Source of the DNA: DATJGF01 sp035495315
Lineage (GTDB): Bacteria > Verrucomicrobiota > Verrucomicrobiia > Limisphaerales > UBA8199
Direction: 5' to 3'
NCBI GenBank assembly: GCA_035495315.1
Contig: DATJGF010000104.1
Span: forward strand, 1 to 64,000
Length of the DNA stretch: 64,000 bases
In this document: positions 15,969-25,755 of the stretch, piece after piece
How positions within the stretch are numbered: the stretch's first letter is position 1
Layout of the letters: the number at the start of each line of letters is the position of its first letter
Translations under genes and position numbers: made by a program
The notes under the pieces: generated by a model
Told to the model about the DNA's origin: nothing
Databases searched by the model: none
Seen by the model: only the letters and a program-made list of their open reading frames with translations

Positions 15969-18797
15969 ATGCAAATGAAACGGGCTGGCTTGCTCGCGCT
16001 CTTTTTCGTTCAGACGGCCTCTGCCGCTATTCCTTCCGCTGCGGATATCCAAACTCCGTCGGCTGGTGATCATGTGCTGCGCATTCTTTCACCCACGATT
16101 TTGGAACTTTCTTTGGTTAATGCCAAGCAACCGGATCCGGCGACCGTCGATAGCTGGAATTGGGTTAACGGCGAACAGGATTTTGTGCGGCCGAACCTGG
16201 CCAGCCTCCGAGTACGGGTGAATGGGCAGCTGGTTACGTTTAACAAGGTCGGCTTCAAACGGCGTCCGGTATATGCGCCTTTTTTGCTACGAGATTTGCG
16301 CATCGGCAATGCACTTTATTTGCAACTGACGAACCCCGTCCCCGCTGGTGAATCGGTCCAGATAACCAATGATGGCACGCTTTGGCCTGCGCAAATATCT
16401 TTCGCGGCGGTGGCGGATCCGCTGCGTTATAATCCCGCCCTTCACGTCAATCAGGAAGGTTACCTCCCGGGCTATCCGAAACGGGCCGAAGTCGGCTATT
16501 ACCTTGGGGACATGGGAGAGATGGCGATCCCCACGAATAATTTTTTCCTGGTCAGCACGACGACGGGCGCAACGGTCTATAACGGCACGTTGAAACCGCG
16601 GCAGGACGTTGGATACCGGTATAGCCCAAGCCCGTACCAAAATGTGTACGAAGCGGATTTTAGTGACTGGAATACCCCCGGGGAATACTACGTCATGGTG
16701 CCGACGTTAGGGAGGTCATTGCCGTTCCGCATTGATGAGGGGATCGCAATGGCGTATGCGCGGACATATGCGCTGGGCATGTTTCACCAACGCAGCGGCT
16801 TTAATGTCGCGATGCCGTTCACACGGTTTACGCATGCCCCCGACCATTTAGCGCCGGCAATGGTACCGACGAACGATTCGGCTCCCTTCGCCTTTACGTG
16901 GCAGACCGTCGCGAAATATTCCAGCGAATTGAATCCCGACAATCCGCCGCAAACCGCTCCGGGGCTGACGAATTACAGTGCGCAACTATATCCGTTCGTG
17001 AATCAACGCGACGTCTCTGTTTCAGGCGGCCACTTCGAAGCCGGAGATTACAACCGGGTTGCCTATAATGGTGCTCAGGTGGCCCATATCCTAATGTTCG
17101 CCGCGGACTCCCTGCCCGGAGTCGGCGCGCTCGATAACCTGGGTATTCCGGAGAGCGGTGACGGCATCAGCGACGTGCTGCAGGAGGCCAAATGGGAGGC
17201 GGATTTTCTTTTGCGCATGCAGGATGCCGACGGGGGTTTTTACTATTCGGTCTATCCTCAAACTCGTGAATACGAGTATGACGTGCTGCCCGAAAATGGT
17301 GACCCGCAAGTGGTTTGGCCGAAGAACACCGCCACGACGGCGGCGGTGGTAGCGGTCCTGGCGCAATGCTCCTCCTCCCCTCGATTCAAAGAGGCTTTTC
17401 CCCAGACCGCCCGGTTATACCTGACCAAGGCGCTACGCGGCTGGCAGTTCCTAACCAATGCAATCACGCGATTCGGTATGGAAGGCTCCTACCAGGAGAT
17501 TCAGCACTTTGACGATGATTTTACGCATCATGACGAACTGGCCTGGGCGGCGTGTGAATTATTTCTGGCGACCGGCGACCCCCAGTATCAAGCGAAGCTC
17601 TTTGAGTGGTTCCCCAATCCGACGGACGTCGCAACCTTTCGCTGGGGCTGGCAACGCATGGGCGTCTGCTATGGCAATACAATTCGCGAGTACGCTTTTG
17701 CTCTTGGGAACGGGCGATTGAGTGCAGGGCAAGTCCAACAGGATTATCTCGCCAAGTGCATCGATGTTATTACCAACTGCGGCAATGACATGCTTACCTG
17801 GTCTCAGGAAAACGCGTATGGAACGAGTTTCCCCGATTTAGCGAAGGCCTATCGCAGCGGCGGCTGGTATTTTTCTTCTGAACAAGCCTTTGATCTGGCC
17901 GTTGCGTATCAATTCAATCCCGACCCCCTCTATTTGGATGCAATTTTACGCAACATTAACTTCGAGGGTGGTTGCAATCCGGTTAACGTTTCCTATGTAA
18001 CCGGTCTTGGCTGGAAACGGCCACGCAACATCGTTGATAATTATTCTCTGAATGACCGTCGCATACTGCCAAAAGATGGCGTGCCGATCGGCAATATCAT
18101 TGACGGTTTCGTACCGATCTGGACCTATCCCAATTGGGAACTCAGTGGCTTGGTTTATCCTTCCGATTACATTGATACGGCGCCCTACCCGTATTACGAC
18201 CGCTGGTGCGATGACTGGAATCTCGAAACGGAGGGTTCTACTACCGATATGTCACGGGGTTTCGCCGCGACGGTTTGGCTGGCGGCGCGAACGTCCTTGG
18301 CGACCCAACCCTGGCGTTCAACGACGGCAACTATTACCTCAGCAATAACGCCTCCGGGAAAATCGGTGAGAGTGAGTCTGAGTGCTCCGAATATCGACCT
18401 AAGCGGAACGCGCATCCTCTGGGAGGCGAAGGGTCAGGAACCGGCTTTTGCGACTCAGACCTACAATTTCGATCCGTGGTCTGAAGTCGGAGCTTATTGG
18501 GTAGAGGCCGAGGTTCAGTGGCCGGACGGCAGACGTGCCTTTGCCACTAATACGATCACAATTAGCCCTACGGCCGCCCCCGAATTAAGCAGCCCTGAGT
18601 TGTTGTCCGGAGGTGGGGTTTCGTTCGTGCTGACGGGTGTGCCACAAAATGTCTACGTCATCGAGGCATCCGCCGATCTGAGCGCGTGGCGCCCCATCGC
18701 TACCAACACCTTGCCCGACGCCGGTGCCATGACAGTCACCGATTCTCAGGCGATCTCATTCGCGCAACGCTACTACCGTGCCTACCAGCGGCCTTAG
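15969..18797 (+). CDS. Glycoside hydrolase family 9 (cellulase-like), secreted
   Basis: A 942-residue protein with a signal peptide at residues 1-19. A cellulase N-terminal Ig-like domain (HVNQEGYLPGYPKRAEVGYY) lies at about 160-250 and a GH9 (alpha/alpha)6 barrel at about 260-790. The GH9 base motif appears as GGHFEAGDYNR near residue 354: the second Asp of the usual DAGD is kept, while the first is Glu. The acid Glu region may be WNLETEGSTTD near residue 755. The C-terminus has an Ig-like module and a beta domain (VYVIEASADLSAW, RYYRAY) common at the end of secreted Verrucomicrobia proteins. It probably cleaves beta-1,4-glucan or a related polysaccharide. Substrate specificity is not certain. 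Confidence 0.85.
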   Translation: MQMKRAGLLALFFVQTASAAIPSAADIQTPSAGDHVLRILSPTILELSLVNAKQPDPATVDSWNWVNGEQDFVRPNLASLRVRVNGQLVTFNKVGFKRRPVYAPFLLRDLRIGNALYLQLTNPVPAGESVQITNDGTLWPAQISFAAVADPLRYNPALHVNQEGYLPGYPKRAEVGYYLGDMGEMAIPTNNFFLVSTTTGATVYNGTLKPRQDVGYRYSPSPYQNVYEADFSDWNTPGEYYVMVPTLGRSLPFRIDEGIAMAYARTYALGMFHQRSGFNVAMPFTRFTHAPDHLAPAMVPTNDSAPFAFTWQTVAKYSSELNPDNPPQTAPGLTNYSAQLYPFVNQRDVSVSGGHFEAGDYNRVAYNGAQVAHILMFAADSLPGVGALDNLGIPESGDGISDVLQEAKWEADFLLRMQDADGGFYYSVYPQTREYEYDVLPENGDPQVVWPKNTATTAAVVAVLAQCSSSPRFKEAFPQTARLYLTKALRGWQFLTNAITRFGMEGSYQEIQHFDDDFTHHDELAWAACELFLATGDPQYQAKLFEWFPNPTDVATFRWGWQRMGVCYGNTIREYAFALGNGRLSAGQVQQDYLAKCIDVITNCGNDMLTWSQENAYGTSFPDLAKAYRSGGWYFSSEQAFDLAVAYQFNPDPLYLDAILRNINFEGGCNPVNVSYVTGLGWKRPRNIVDNYSLNDRRILPKDGVPIGNIIDGFVPIWTYPNWELSGLVYPSDYIDTAPYPYYDRWCDDWNLETEGSTTDMSRGFAATVWLAARTSLATQPWRSTTATITSAITPPGKSVRVSLSAPNIDLSGTRILWEAKGQEPAFATQTYNFDPWSEVGAYWVEAEVQWPDGRRAFATNTITISPTAAPELSSPELLSGGGVSFVLTGVPQNVYVIEASADLSAWRPIATNTLPDAGAMTVTDSQAISFAQRYYRAYQRP

Positions 18798-18811
18798 TCC
18801 AGAAGCGCACA

Positions 18812-19225
18812 TCAGACCGGCGCTTTTTCTATGCCGATGAGGCGAGTGCCGCAGGAGAAACAAAAACGAGAATTGGGGGGACAGGTTTGGCCACAGCTCA
18901 AACAATCGAGGTGTGCGGCAGCGTGGCGGTGGTGAATAACCAGATTGCGGATGTAGGGGATCCAGGTAAACGCGTAGGCGAAAATAAAAACGGAATCGCC
19001 GCGATAGAATAAAGCGTAGCTCAACAGCAACAAAGAGCCGGCGAGGCTTAGCCACCAGAAGGCCGCCGGCACCACGACACGTTTGAGTTTCTCAGTGGCG
19101 TACCATTGCACGAAGAACCGGGAGAAAAAGACTGCATTGCCAATCCATCCGATGATTTTCCAAACAGTCCATTCGATGCCCAGAAACTTGCCGTCGTGCC
19201 AAACCAAGTTTGTCAGCCAGTCCAT
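18812..19225 (-). CDS. Lipid-A biosynthesis N-terminal domain membrane protein with zinc ribbon
   Basis: A 137-residue protein. Residues about 15-95 match the lipid A disaccharide synthase N-terminal domain (LABN): WKIIGWIGNAVFFSRFFVQW, then WWLSLAGSLLLLSYALFYRG and AFTWIPYIRNL, with three membrane helices. In other bacteria this domain is fused to LpxB or stands alone. Here it stands alone and carries a C-terminal zinc ribbon (CLSCGQTCPPNSRFCFSCG). It converges with the GH9 gene, 14 nt apart. A role in lipid or sugar-lipid handling at the membrane is inferred. The zinc ribbon is unusual. Confidence 0.8.
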   Translation of the reverse strand: MDWLTNLVWHDGKFLGIEWTVWKIIGWIGNAVFFSRFFVQWYATEKLKRVVVPAAFWWLSLAGSLLLLSYALFYRGDSVFIFAYAFTWIPYIRNLVIHHRHAAAHLDCLSCGQTCPPNSRFCFSCGTRLIGIEKAPV

Positions 19226-19647
19226 GCGCGCAGGCTAAACATAGAGGGAAGGTTTTGAAACTCGAAAAGGGATTTCACCGATCCGGCAAACCGTAGCACC
19301 TATAGGGTGGTTGAGTTGGACTGACGGCGCAAAATGCCGTTCGGCCGGGCAACGTCCGGTTCGAAAGTCGGCGCCAGTGAAGCTTCTTGCGGCCTGAAGA
19401 GACGTCGCGGTCCCGTCGAGGCATAACGTCGGGAGCCAAAAGAAAAACGCGGCGATTGGTTCTGCTTTTGAAGGCCGGCCAGGGGATCGGCTCTACGCTT
19501 TTTTGCCGTCACTTTCACAGTAAATTGGACGAGAGAGCGGTGAAGAAATTCACAGGCGCAAATCATCACAGTAAGTAGGGATGGCAATTGCCCTCGTAGC
19601 GCCGATCGGCAATCGGCCGTATCGCGTGTTCTCAACCGGCCGGCGTG
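19226..19647. other. 422-nt gap without a convincing gene
   Basis: Short open frames on both strands here have no recognisable domain, no good ribosome site, and compositions typical of noncoding reading frames. The stretch is moderately GC-rich and may hold the promoter of the LABN gene (reverse strand) and the end of the topoisomerase transcript. No clear terminator hairpin was found. Confidence 0.5.
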
Positions 19648-20802
19648 TTAGGTGGCGACCGCTTGCCTGCGGGAACGTCGTGCCCGCCTTTTTAGCGACG
19701 CTTTGAGCTGCTGCTCCAGACGGTGCTCTTCGCCGGCGAGCCGTTGCTGGAGGAAGGCCAGCACCGCCGCCTCGGCCGGACGCAATCGGTGCAGGCGATT
19801 GGCAAGCTGTTGCTCGGCCCTCTGCTTGAGCGTCTTCACCAGCGTGCCGTCAAGGTACGCGTTGATCACTTCGGGATGGATGTAGCACTTGCGGCATACC
19901 GCCGGCGTATTGCCGAGTCGCTCGGCAACTGCCTCGATGGCCTGGACGAGGTTTTTTTTCGCGCGGGTTTGGGAATCGAACTGTTCAAACTGGCTCAAGG
20001 CCAGCGCTGCGAGCACGGTGCCGGCCCAGGTTCGAAAATCCTTCGCGGTGAAATCCTCACCGCTGATTTCGCGCAGATACTGGTTGACGTCCTCGGAATT
20101 TATCGCCTGGCGTTGCCCCTCATCGGTCACGAATTGAAAAAGCTCCTGGCCCGGCAGGTCCTGGCAGCGGCGAACAACCTTCGCCAGCCGCGCATCCTCG
20201 ATGTCGACGTCGTGCCATTTGCCGCTCTTGCCGTGGAAGTGAAAACGGAGCGTTGAGCCGCGGACATCGACGTGACGATTGCGCATCGTGGTCAGTCCGA
20301 ATGAGTCGTTTTCGCGGGCGTATTCCTCGTTGCCGACGCGGATCAAGCTGACCTCGAGGAGGCGCACGACGGTGGCGAGCACCTTGTTTCGCGGCAGGCC
20401 GCGCAATGCCAGATCGCGCTGGACGCGTTTGCGGATTCGCGGCAGCACTTGGGCGAACTGAATCATGCGCGCGTACTTGGTTTCGTCCCTGGTTTCGCGC
20501 CAGCGCGGATGATAGCGGCTCTGTTTGCGCCAGCGCTGGTCGCGGCCGGTGGCCTGGAGATGGCCGCAGGGGTCGGGGCAGATCCACACCTCCTGCCAGG
20601 CGGGAGGTATGACTAACGATTTGATGCGGTGCAACACCTCGCCGTCCTGTACCAAGTCCCCGGTTGGGTACCGATAGCGAAAGCCCGCGCCGCTGCGCTC
20701 GCGTCGTATGCCAGGCATCTGATCGGTCACATAGCGCAGGCCACTGGCACGCGCGCTCTCTTCCGGGGCTTTGGCTTCCAGGAGCTGGGCCGGAGCGGTC
20801 AT
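19648..20802 (-). CDS. DNA topoisomerase IB (poxvirus-like)
   Basis: A 384-residue bacterial type IB topoisomerase. The N-terminal beta domain contains IKSLVIPPAWQEVWICPDP and HLQATGRDQRWRKQSRYHPR. The catalytic domain shows the expected residues: Arg in RVGNEEYA, Lys in HFHGKSGKWHD, Arg in KDFRTWAGT, and the nucleophilic Tyr307 in RKCYIHPEV. It relaxes supercoils by a 3'-phosphotyrosyl intermediate without ATP. The start overlaps the stop of the upstream permease gene by 4 nt (ATGA at 20799-20802), so they are co-translated. A C-terminal basic tail (KRRARRSRRQ) may aid DNA binding. Confidence 0.93.
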   Translation of the reverse strand: MTAPAQLLEAKAPEESARASGLRYVTDQMPGIRRERSGAGFRYRYPTGDLVQDGEVLHRIKSLVIPPAWQEVWICPDPCGHLQATGRDQRWRKQSRYHPRWRETRDETKYARMIQFAQVLPRIRKRVQRDLALRGLPRNKVLATVVRLLEVSLIRVGNEEYARENDSFGLTTMRNRHVDVRGSTLRFHFHGKSGKWHDVDIEDARLAKVVRRCQDLPGQELFQFVTDEGQRQAINSEDVNQYLREISGEDFTAKDFRTWAGTVLAALALSQFEQFDSQTRAKKNLVQAIEAVAERLGNTPAVCRKCYIHPEVINAYLDGTLVKTLKQRAEQQLANRLHRLRPAEAAVLAFLQQRLAGEEHRLEQQLKASLKRRARRSRRQAVAT

Positions 20803-22652
20803 GCGGCCGAAAGAGCCGGCTGCAAAACCTTATTATTGCCGGTGTGGATCAGCGGCAGGACCGCTGCGAGAGTTTGCCGCAAGCTGATAGCAAGCTCGTC
20901 TGCAACCAGCTGTGGCTGCCGTTGTTTTAAGTCTTCCGGACGCTGTTCCGTCAGGATCGCTCCGACCAGCTTCACATCAGGCGCCTGGTCACGCAAACGA
21001 CGGCAGAGATAGCGCGCATGCGCGTAACCAAACGGCGGCACTGCCAAAACACAGACCACCGGCGGCTGCTGATGGTTCACACTTTCGAGCAACTCGCCCA
21101 CCAGCATACCCGCAGTCAATGTGCGCGCAGGTACGCCGCGAATTTGCAGCAACTGCACCAGCATGGCAGCGGCAACCTCATCGGCCTCGTCGCGCGCGGG
21201 GATACAGATCACTTCAGGCGGGGCATCGGCGGCCGGGATTTCAGGTCGATGTTGTTGTTCGTTGGGCTGCTCCCGCGATTCTTCGCCTCTAGTCAATTCA
21301 TCGGCGCGCTCCGCGAGGTCTTCCACCAGGATACGACTATTTTGGAAAACAAAGCGTTGTCGAGCCTCGTCCAAGCGCCCCTGGTGCCGATCCTCTTCGG
21401 CCAAACTCAGCGCCGGAATCATAATCCCATCATAGAACTCTTCGAGGGACTTTCCTTTGAGGAACTCTTCGGCGATCTCGGTAGCCTCTTCGAGGTCCAT
21501 CGCCAGCAATCGTTGATAAAAGCGCGTCTCCGGACGCAGGACCGGTTCGTCACTCAACAGGATCCGCAAAAACCACAGTTGCGGGATATGCCGGCCAAGC
21601 ACCACGACACAGACTGTCAGTGGCGTCGCCAGCAAAAGGCCGACCGCGCCCCAGAGCCAGGTCCAGAAAACCGCGGCCACCAGTATCGCCAAGGGCGACA
21701 AGCCGGTCGAGTTGCCATAGAGCAACGGCTCGACAAAATTGTACATGATGAGGTCGATGCCAAAATAAATCGCAAATACCAAAGGCGCTTTAACCCAGCC
21801 GGGTTCGACCGCGAAAGCGAGCGCAGCTGGCATGATGGCGGCGATCCAGATGCCGAGGTAGGGGATATAACGAAGCAGGGCCGCCACCAACCCCCACAAG
21901 AAGGGGTTCGGCACCTTCATAAAATAAAGGCCGATGCCTGCAAGCATGCCAAAGGCGGAATTAATCACCAGTTGCGCCAGCAGATACCGGCTGACGCGTT
22001 GACTGGCATCATCCAGCATACGCGTCGTAGCGTTGACGCGCCGAGCCCCACCGAGCCGGATCAGCCGATCTCGTAAACCGGTCTGTTCGATCAGCATGAA
22101 AATGACGAACACCAGCACCAGACCTGCCGTGACCATCACGTTTAGGAGCGAACCGAGCACCTTCTGGATCATGTCCAGCGGCGAAAAGGCGGAGCGGCGA
22201 ATCTCGACCGGAACGGGTTTTTCCTCGGATTGATTGCGGGGCGTAGCTGCCGCCCGGGAGGGGGTGAGGCTATCGCTGAAATCGGCGACGACACGACTGA
22301 TACGGTTGATTAGGCCGCCGCCAGACGCGCGGACGGATTCGACCTTTCTATGGATGTTGGTTTGGTAACCGGGAAGTTTCCGCGCCAGGTCGGTCAGCTG
22401 GGTGGTCATCAGCGCACCGACAAAGCCGATAATCACCAAAAAGAGCGTAACTACCAGAATCGCCGACGGGATTCGGCCCAGTCCCCAACGCTGCAAACGT
22501 GAAACGACCGGTGCGAGCAGGAAGGCCAGCAACACCGACAAGGCCAAGGGAACAAACACCATGCGGCCGAAATAGAGCACGGCGACTACGATTAACACCG
22601 TCAGCAGCGTTATGCTTCCTGAATTTCCGTTCGGACGATTACCGTTTGCCAC
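20799..22652 (-). CDS. AI-2E/PerM-type permease with C-terminal soluble extension
   Basis: A 617-residue protein. Residues about 15-360 hold eight or so membrane helices of the AI-2E transporter (TqsA/PerM) family, including VPLALSVLLAFLLAPVVSRL and the later SPLAILVAAVFWTWLWGAVG. A cytoplasmic region of about 250 residues follows. Its last part (VICIPARDEADEVAAAMLVQ, PPVVCVLAVPPFGYAHARYL) has the alternating pattern of a Rossmann-like or B12-binding-like fold, although a DxHxxG cobalamin motif is not visible. It is coupled to topoisomerase IB downstream. The transported solute is unknown and the AI-2 label reflects family name only. Confidence 0.82.
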   Translation of the reverse strand: MANGNRPNGNSGSITLLTVLIVVAVLYFGRMVFVPLALSVLLAFLLAPVVSRLQRWGLGRIPSAILVVTLFLVIIGFVGALMTTQLTDLARKLPGYQTNIHRKVESVRASGGGLINRISRVVADFSDSLTPSRAAATPRNQSEEKPVPVEIRRSAFSPLDMIQKVLGSLLNVMVTAGLVLVFVIFMLIEQTGLRDRLIRLGGARRVNATTRMLDDASQRVSRYLLAQLVINSAFGMLAGIGLYFMKVPNPFLWGLVAALLRYIPYLGIWIAAIMPAALAFAVEPGWVKAPLVFAIYFGIDLIMYNFVEPLLYGNSTGLSPLAILVAAVFWTWLWGAVGLLLATPLTVCVVVLGRHIPQLWFLRILLSDEPVLRPETRFYQRLLAMDLEEATEIAEEFLKGKSLEEFYDGIMIPALSLAEEDRHQGRLDEARQRFVFQNSRILVEDLAERADELTRGEESREQPNEQQHRPEIPAADAPPEVICIPARDEADEVAAAMLVQLLQIRGVPARTLTAGMLVGELLESVNHQQPPVVCVLAVPPFGYAHARYLCRRLRDQAPDVKLVGAILTEQRPEDLKQRQPQLVADELAISLRQTLAAVLPLIHTGNNKVLQPALSAA

Positions 22653-22722
22653 TGGCTTGCCTGAATCTTTCTTGCCGCACAGTAATCATATGCCACGGTC
22701 CGGAGCACTTTGCACTCGGTCA

Positions 22723-22741
22723 AAGACCCCAGTGAGGTCTT
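22723..22741. other. Small hairpin upstream of the GH2 gene
   Basis: AAGACC pairs with GGTCTT around a 7-nt loop, in the 162-nt divergent spacer between the permease and the GH2 gene. It could be an operator or mRNA leader structure. Only the symmetry is seen. Confidence 0.25.
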
Positions 22742-22814
22742 AAATCACAGGGGTGGCCGACGCAGGCCGGTTCCCCGGTTTGCGCAAACGAATCGAACCT
22801 GCTAAACCGGTCTC

Positions 22815-25694
22815 ATGAAGTTGAATCCTCAACATTCTCTAACCTGGGTTTGTGGACTAGTCGTCTGTTTGGCGATAGGTGAGGCCGGTGCGGCGGAAGC
22901 CGCTGAGCTTAACTCGGCCCGAGAACGGCTGCTGCTCGATTTCAACTGGCGGTTTCACCTCGGCGATGATTGGGGCACGGGCGAAGACCTGGTCAAAGCC
23001 GGAGGCAGCTCCGGTCCGGCGCGCCCGGGATTTTCAGACTCGTCCTGGCGGTCGCTCGATTTACCCCACGATTGGGTCATCGAACTGCCCTTCGATGAAA
23101 CGGCCGACGGCTCGCACGGGTTCAAACCGGTGGGACCCGGGTTCCCTCAGAACAGTGTCGGTTGGTATCGTCGCACTTTCGAGCTCCCCAAAGACGATGC
23201 CGGCAAGCGCCTCTGGCTCGAGTTTGATGGTGCCTATCGAGACTGCCGGGTTTATCTGAACGGCTATTTTGTAGGGCATCACGAAAGCGGCTATAGCAGC
23301 TTCCGGTATGACGTAACCGATGTAGCTCACTGCGGTGGGAAGAATTTCCTCGCGGTCCGCGTCGACGCCTCGCAATTCGAAGGCTGGTTTTACGAAGGTG
23401 CGGGCCTTTATCGTCATGTTTGGCTGGTGAAAACTGCACCCGTGGCAATCGTGCCGGACGGCACATTCGTCTTCACCGAGTTCGAAAACAATGTTCCCCA
23501 AGGCCCGGCTGAGATTATTGTTAAAACAAGGCTGAGCAATTCCGAAACGAATTCAGCGACGGTGAAGGTGACCTGCCGGGTAAAGGGCCCTGACGGCACT
23601 GAGGTGGGAGAAGACGATCAGGAAATCGAGCTGGATGCTTTGGGGGAAGAAGAACTCGTGCAATCCATGACCGTGGATGCTCCTAACCTTTGGTCGCCGG
23701 AAAGTCCAACACTCTACACGCTGGTTACCACTGTAGAGGCTAACGATAAGTTGCTTGATCAAACACAAACTCAATTTGGGATTCGCACGGTAGCCTTTGA
23801 TCCCGACAAGGGCTTTCTGCTGAACGGGCAACCGTACGAGCTAAAGGGTACGTGTAATCACCAGGATCATGCCGGGGTAGGGGCGGCCCTGCCGGATCGA
23901 ATCCAGTACTTTCGGATTTCGCGCTTAAAAGAGATGGGCTGCAACGCTTACCGCACCTCACACAACCCGCCTACACCCGAGTTGTTGGAAGCCTGTGATC
24001 GGCTTGGAATGCTGGTGATGGATGAGAACCGGCTGCTGGGGAGTGATGCGGCTAATCTGGAGCGCCTGGCAGGGCTCGTTCTGCGGGATCGGAATCATCC
24101 GAGCGTGGCAGTATGGTCCATCGCGAATGAAGAGAGTGTTCAAACCACTGCCACTGGCGGGCGGATCGGTTTGACGATGCAGCAATTGATTCATCAACTG
24201 GATCCGACGCGCTCGGTGACGATGGCCGCCAATGTTGGCAATGACTTCGGAGGAATTAATGGCATCATCGATGTGAGGGGTTGGAATTATCATATCGGGA
24301 AGCCCATGAACGATTATCATGCCACCCATCCATTGCAGCCCAATGTGGGCACTGAACAGGCTAGCACCGTATGCACGCGCGGTATTTACACTAATGACAA
24401 GGAGCGTGGCTACGTCAGCGCTTATGACGACAATGCGCCGGAGTGGGCGAATACCACGGAGACCTGGTACAAGTTTTTCGCCGCACGGCCCTGGCTTTCT
24501 GGCGGATTCGCCTGGACCGGCTTTGATTATCGAGGCGAGCCAACGCCCTATGGTTGGCCTTGCATCAACTCTCATTTCGGCATCCTGGATACCTGCGGGT
24601 TTCCCAAGGATAACTTTTTTTATTACCGGGCCTGGTGGACAGACCGACCCGTGGTACATCTTTTGCCGCACTGGAATTGGGCAGGAAAAGAGGGTCAGGA
24701 GATTGATGTGCGCTGTTTCAGCAACTGTGAGGAAGTGGAACTCCTCCTTAACGGCCAGAGCCAGGGAAGGCAGGAAGTGCCGAAGAACTCGCACGTGCGC
24801 TGGAAAGTAAAATACGCTCCTGGCGTTCTTTCCGCCAAGGCGTTCGAGCACAAGCAGCTTGTTCTGGAAGAAAAAATAGAAACCACCGAGCATCCGGTCG
24901 GCCTGATCTTTTCCCCGGACCGCGCGGCGATTAATGCCGACGGCGAAGATGTCAGCATCGTTACGATCGCCATTGTCGATAGGCAGAACCGCACGTTCCC
25001 GCTAGCGAGCAATCTGGTCAATTTCGAGCTGACTGGCCCCGGACGGATCCTGGGAGTCGGCAATGGCGACCCGAGTTGTCACGAACCTGATGTTTATATT
25101 CAAAAACCTGCCATGCGCGCGATGGCGTTAAAGGACTGGCGAATGAAAGAAGTTCCGGAACCGAGCGACCGGCCGGAGATCGCCGAGCAGTTTTCCGAAG
25201 ACGGTTGGGAAAGCGCTAACGTGCAACGCCGTTTCGGACCTTTGAAGCCCGGCCGATCGGCGGTCTTCCGCGCGCACTTTGCATTAACTTCTGATGAACT
25301 CTCCGCCCCGAATTTGAGCGTTCGCTTCGGCACGATTGACGATGAAGGCTGGGTTTATGTGAATGGCAAACTCGCCGGCGAAGCCCACGATTGGTCCACT
25401 CCGCATTCGTTCGAGATCCGGAAATTTTTGCACGAGGGCGCGAACACCATCGCGGTTGCTGTGAGAAACAATGCAGGGGAGGGAGGGCTCAATAGCGGCG
25501 TGACACTCGAGATTCAGGCACCTACGGTTCCAGTGGCCTGGAAACGCAGTGTGTTTAAGGGTCTAGCCCAGGTCTTGATTCAATCCAGTAAAACTCCAGG
25601 GGAACTTAAACTGGTTGCCCAGAGCAGCGACCTGAAAAGCGCCTCGGTTTCAATCGAGGCCAAGGCGTGCACACCACGCCCTTCGGTGCCTTAG
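22815..25694 (+). CDS. Glycoside hydrolase family 2 (beta-galactosidase/glucuronidase-like), secreted
   Basis: A 959-residue protein with a signal peptide at about 1-27. A GH2 sugar-binding jelly roll (WYRRTFELPKDDAGKRLWLE, GAGLYRHVWL) is followed by an Ig-like domain and a TIM barrel. The family signature NAYRTSHNPPTPELLEACDR is present. The acid/base Glu lies in WSIANEES near residue 437 and the nucleophile Glu in TGFDYRGEPTPYG near residue 574. The C-terminal 200 residues include a DUF4982-like Ig module and a second sugar-binding-like jelly roll (DDEGWVYVNGKLAGEAHDW). It probably hydrolyses beta-galactosides or similar side chains in the periplasm or outside. Exact specificity is unknown. 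Confidence 0.9.
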   Translation: MKLNPQHSLTWVCGLVVCLAIGEAGAAEAAELNSARERLLLDFNWRFHLGDDWGTGEDLVKAGGSSGPARPGFSDSSWRSLDLPHDWVIELPFDETADGSHGFKPVGPGFPQNSVGWYRRTFELPKDDAGKRLWLEFDGAYRDCRVYLNGYFVGHHESGYSSFRYDVTDVAHCGGKNFLAVRVDASQFEGWFYEGAGLYRHVWLVKTAPVAIVPDGTFVFTEFENNVPQGPAEIIVKTRLSNSETNSATVKVTCRVKGPDGTEVGEDDQEIELDALGEEELVQSMTVDAPNLWSPESPTLYTLVTTVEANDKLLDQTQTQFGIRTVAFDPDKGFLLNGQPYELKGTCNHQDHAGVGAALPDRIQYFRISRLKEMGCNAYRTSHNPPTPELLEACDRLGMLVMDENRLLGSDAANLERLAGLVLRDRNHPSVAVWSIANEESVQTTATGGRIGLTMQQLIHQLDPTRSVTMAANVGNDFGGINGIIDVRGWNYHIGKPMNDYHATHPLQPNVGTEQASTVCTRGIYTNDKERGYVSAYDDNAPEWANTTETWYKFFAARPWLSGGFAWTGFDYRGEPTPYGWPCINSHFGILDTCGFPKDNFFYYRAWWTDRPVVHLLPHWNWAGKEGQEIDVRCFSNCEEVELLLNGQSQGRQEVPKNSHVRWKVKYAPGVLSAKAFEHKQLVLEEKIETTEHPVGLIFSPDRAAINADGEDVSIVTIAIVDRQNRTFPLASNLVNFELTGPGRILGVGNGDPSCHEPDVYIQKPAMRAMALKDWRMKEVPEPSDRPEIAEQFSEDGWESANVQRRFGPLKPGRSAVFRAHFALTSDELSAPNLSVRFGTIDDEGWVYVNGKLAGEAHDWSTPHSFEIRKFLHEGANTIAVAVRNNAGEGGLNSGVTLEIQAPTVPVAWKRSVFKGLAQVLIQSSKTPGELKLVAQSSDLKSASVSIEAKACTPRPSVP

Positions 25695-25755
25695 ATGGGG
25701 AACGCTTCCAGCACGATCTCTATGGTCGGTCTCGACCTTCAATTTTGCATTGGAG

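Noticed and set aside
19300..19635. A 111-residue reverse open frame in the gap after the topoisomerase gene
   Set aside because: It has no domain, no ribosome site and repeat-like composition, so it was treated as noncoding.
21018..22076. A 352-residue forward open frame inside the permease gene
   Set aside because: It opposes the AI-2E/PerM membrane domain, is very rich in Arg and Gln, and has no recognisable domain, so it is a shadow of the GC-rich reverse gene.
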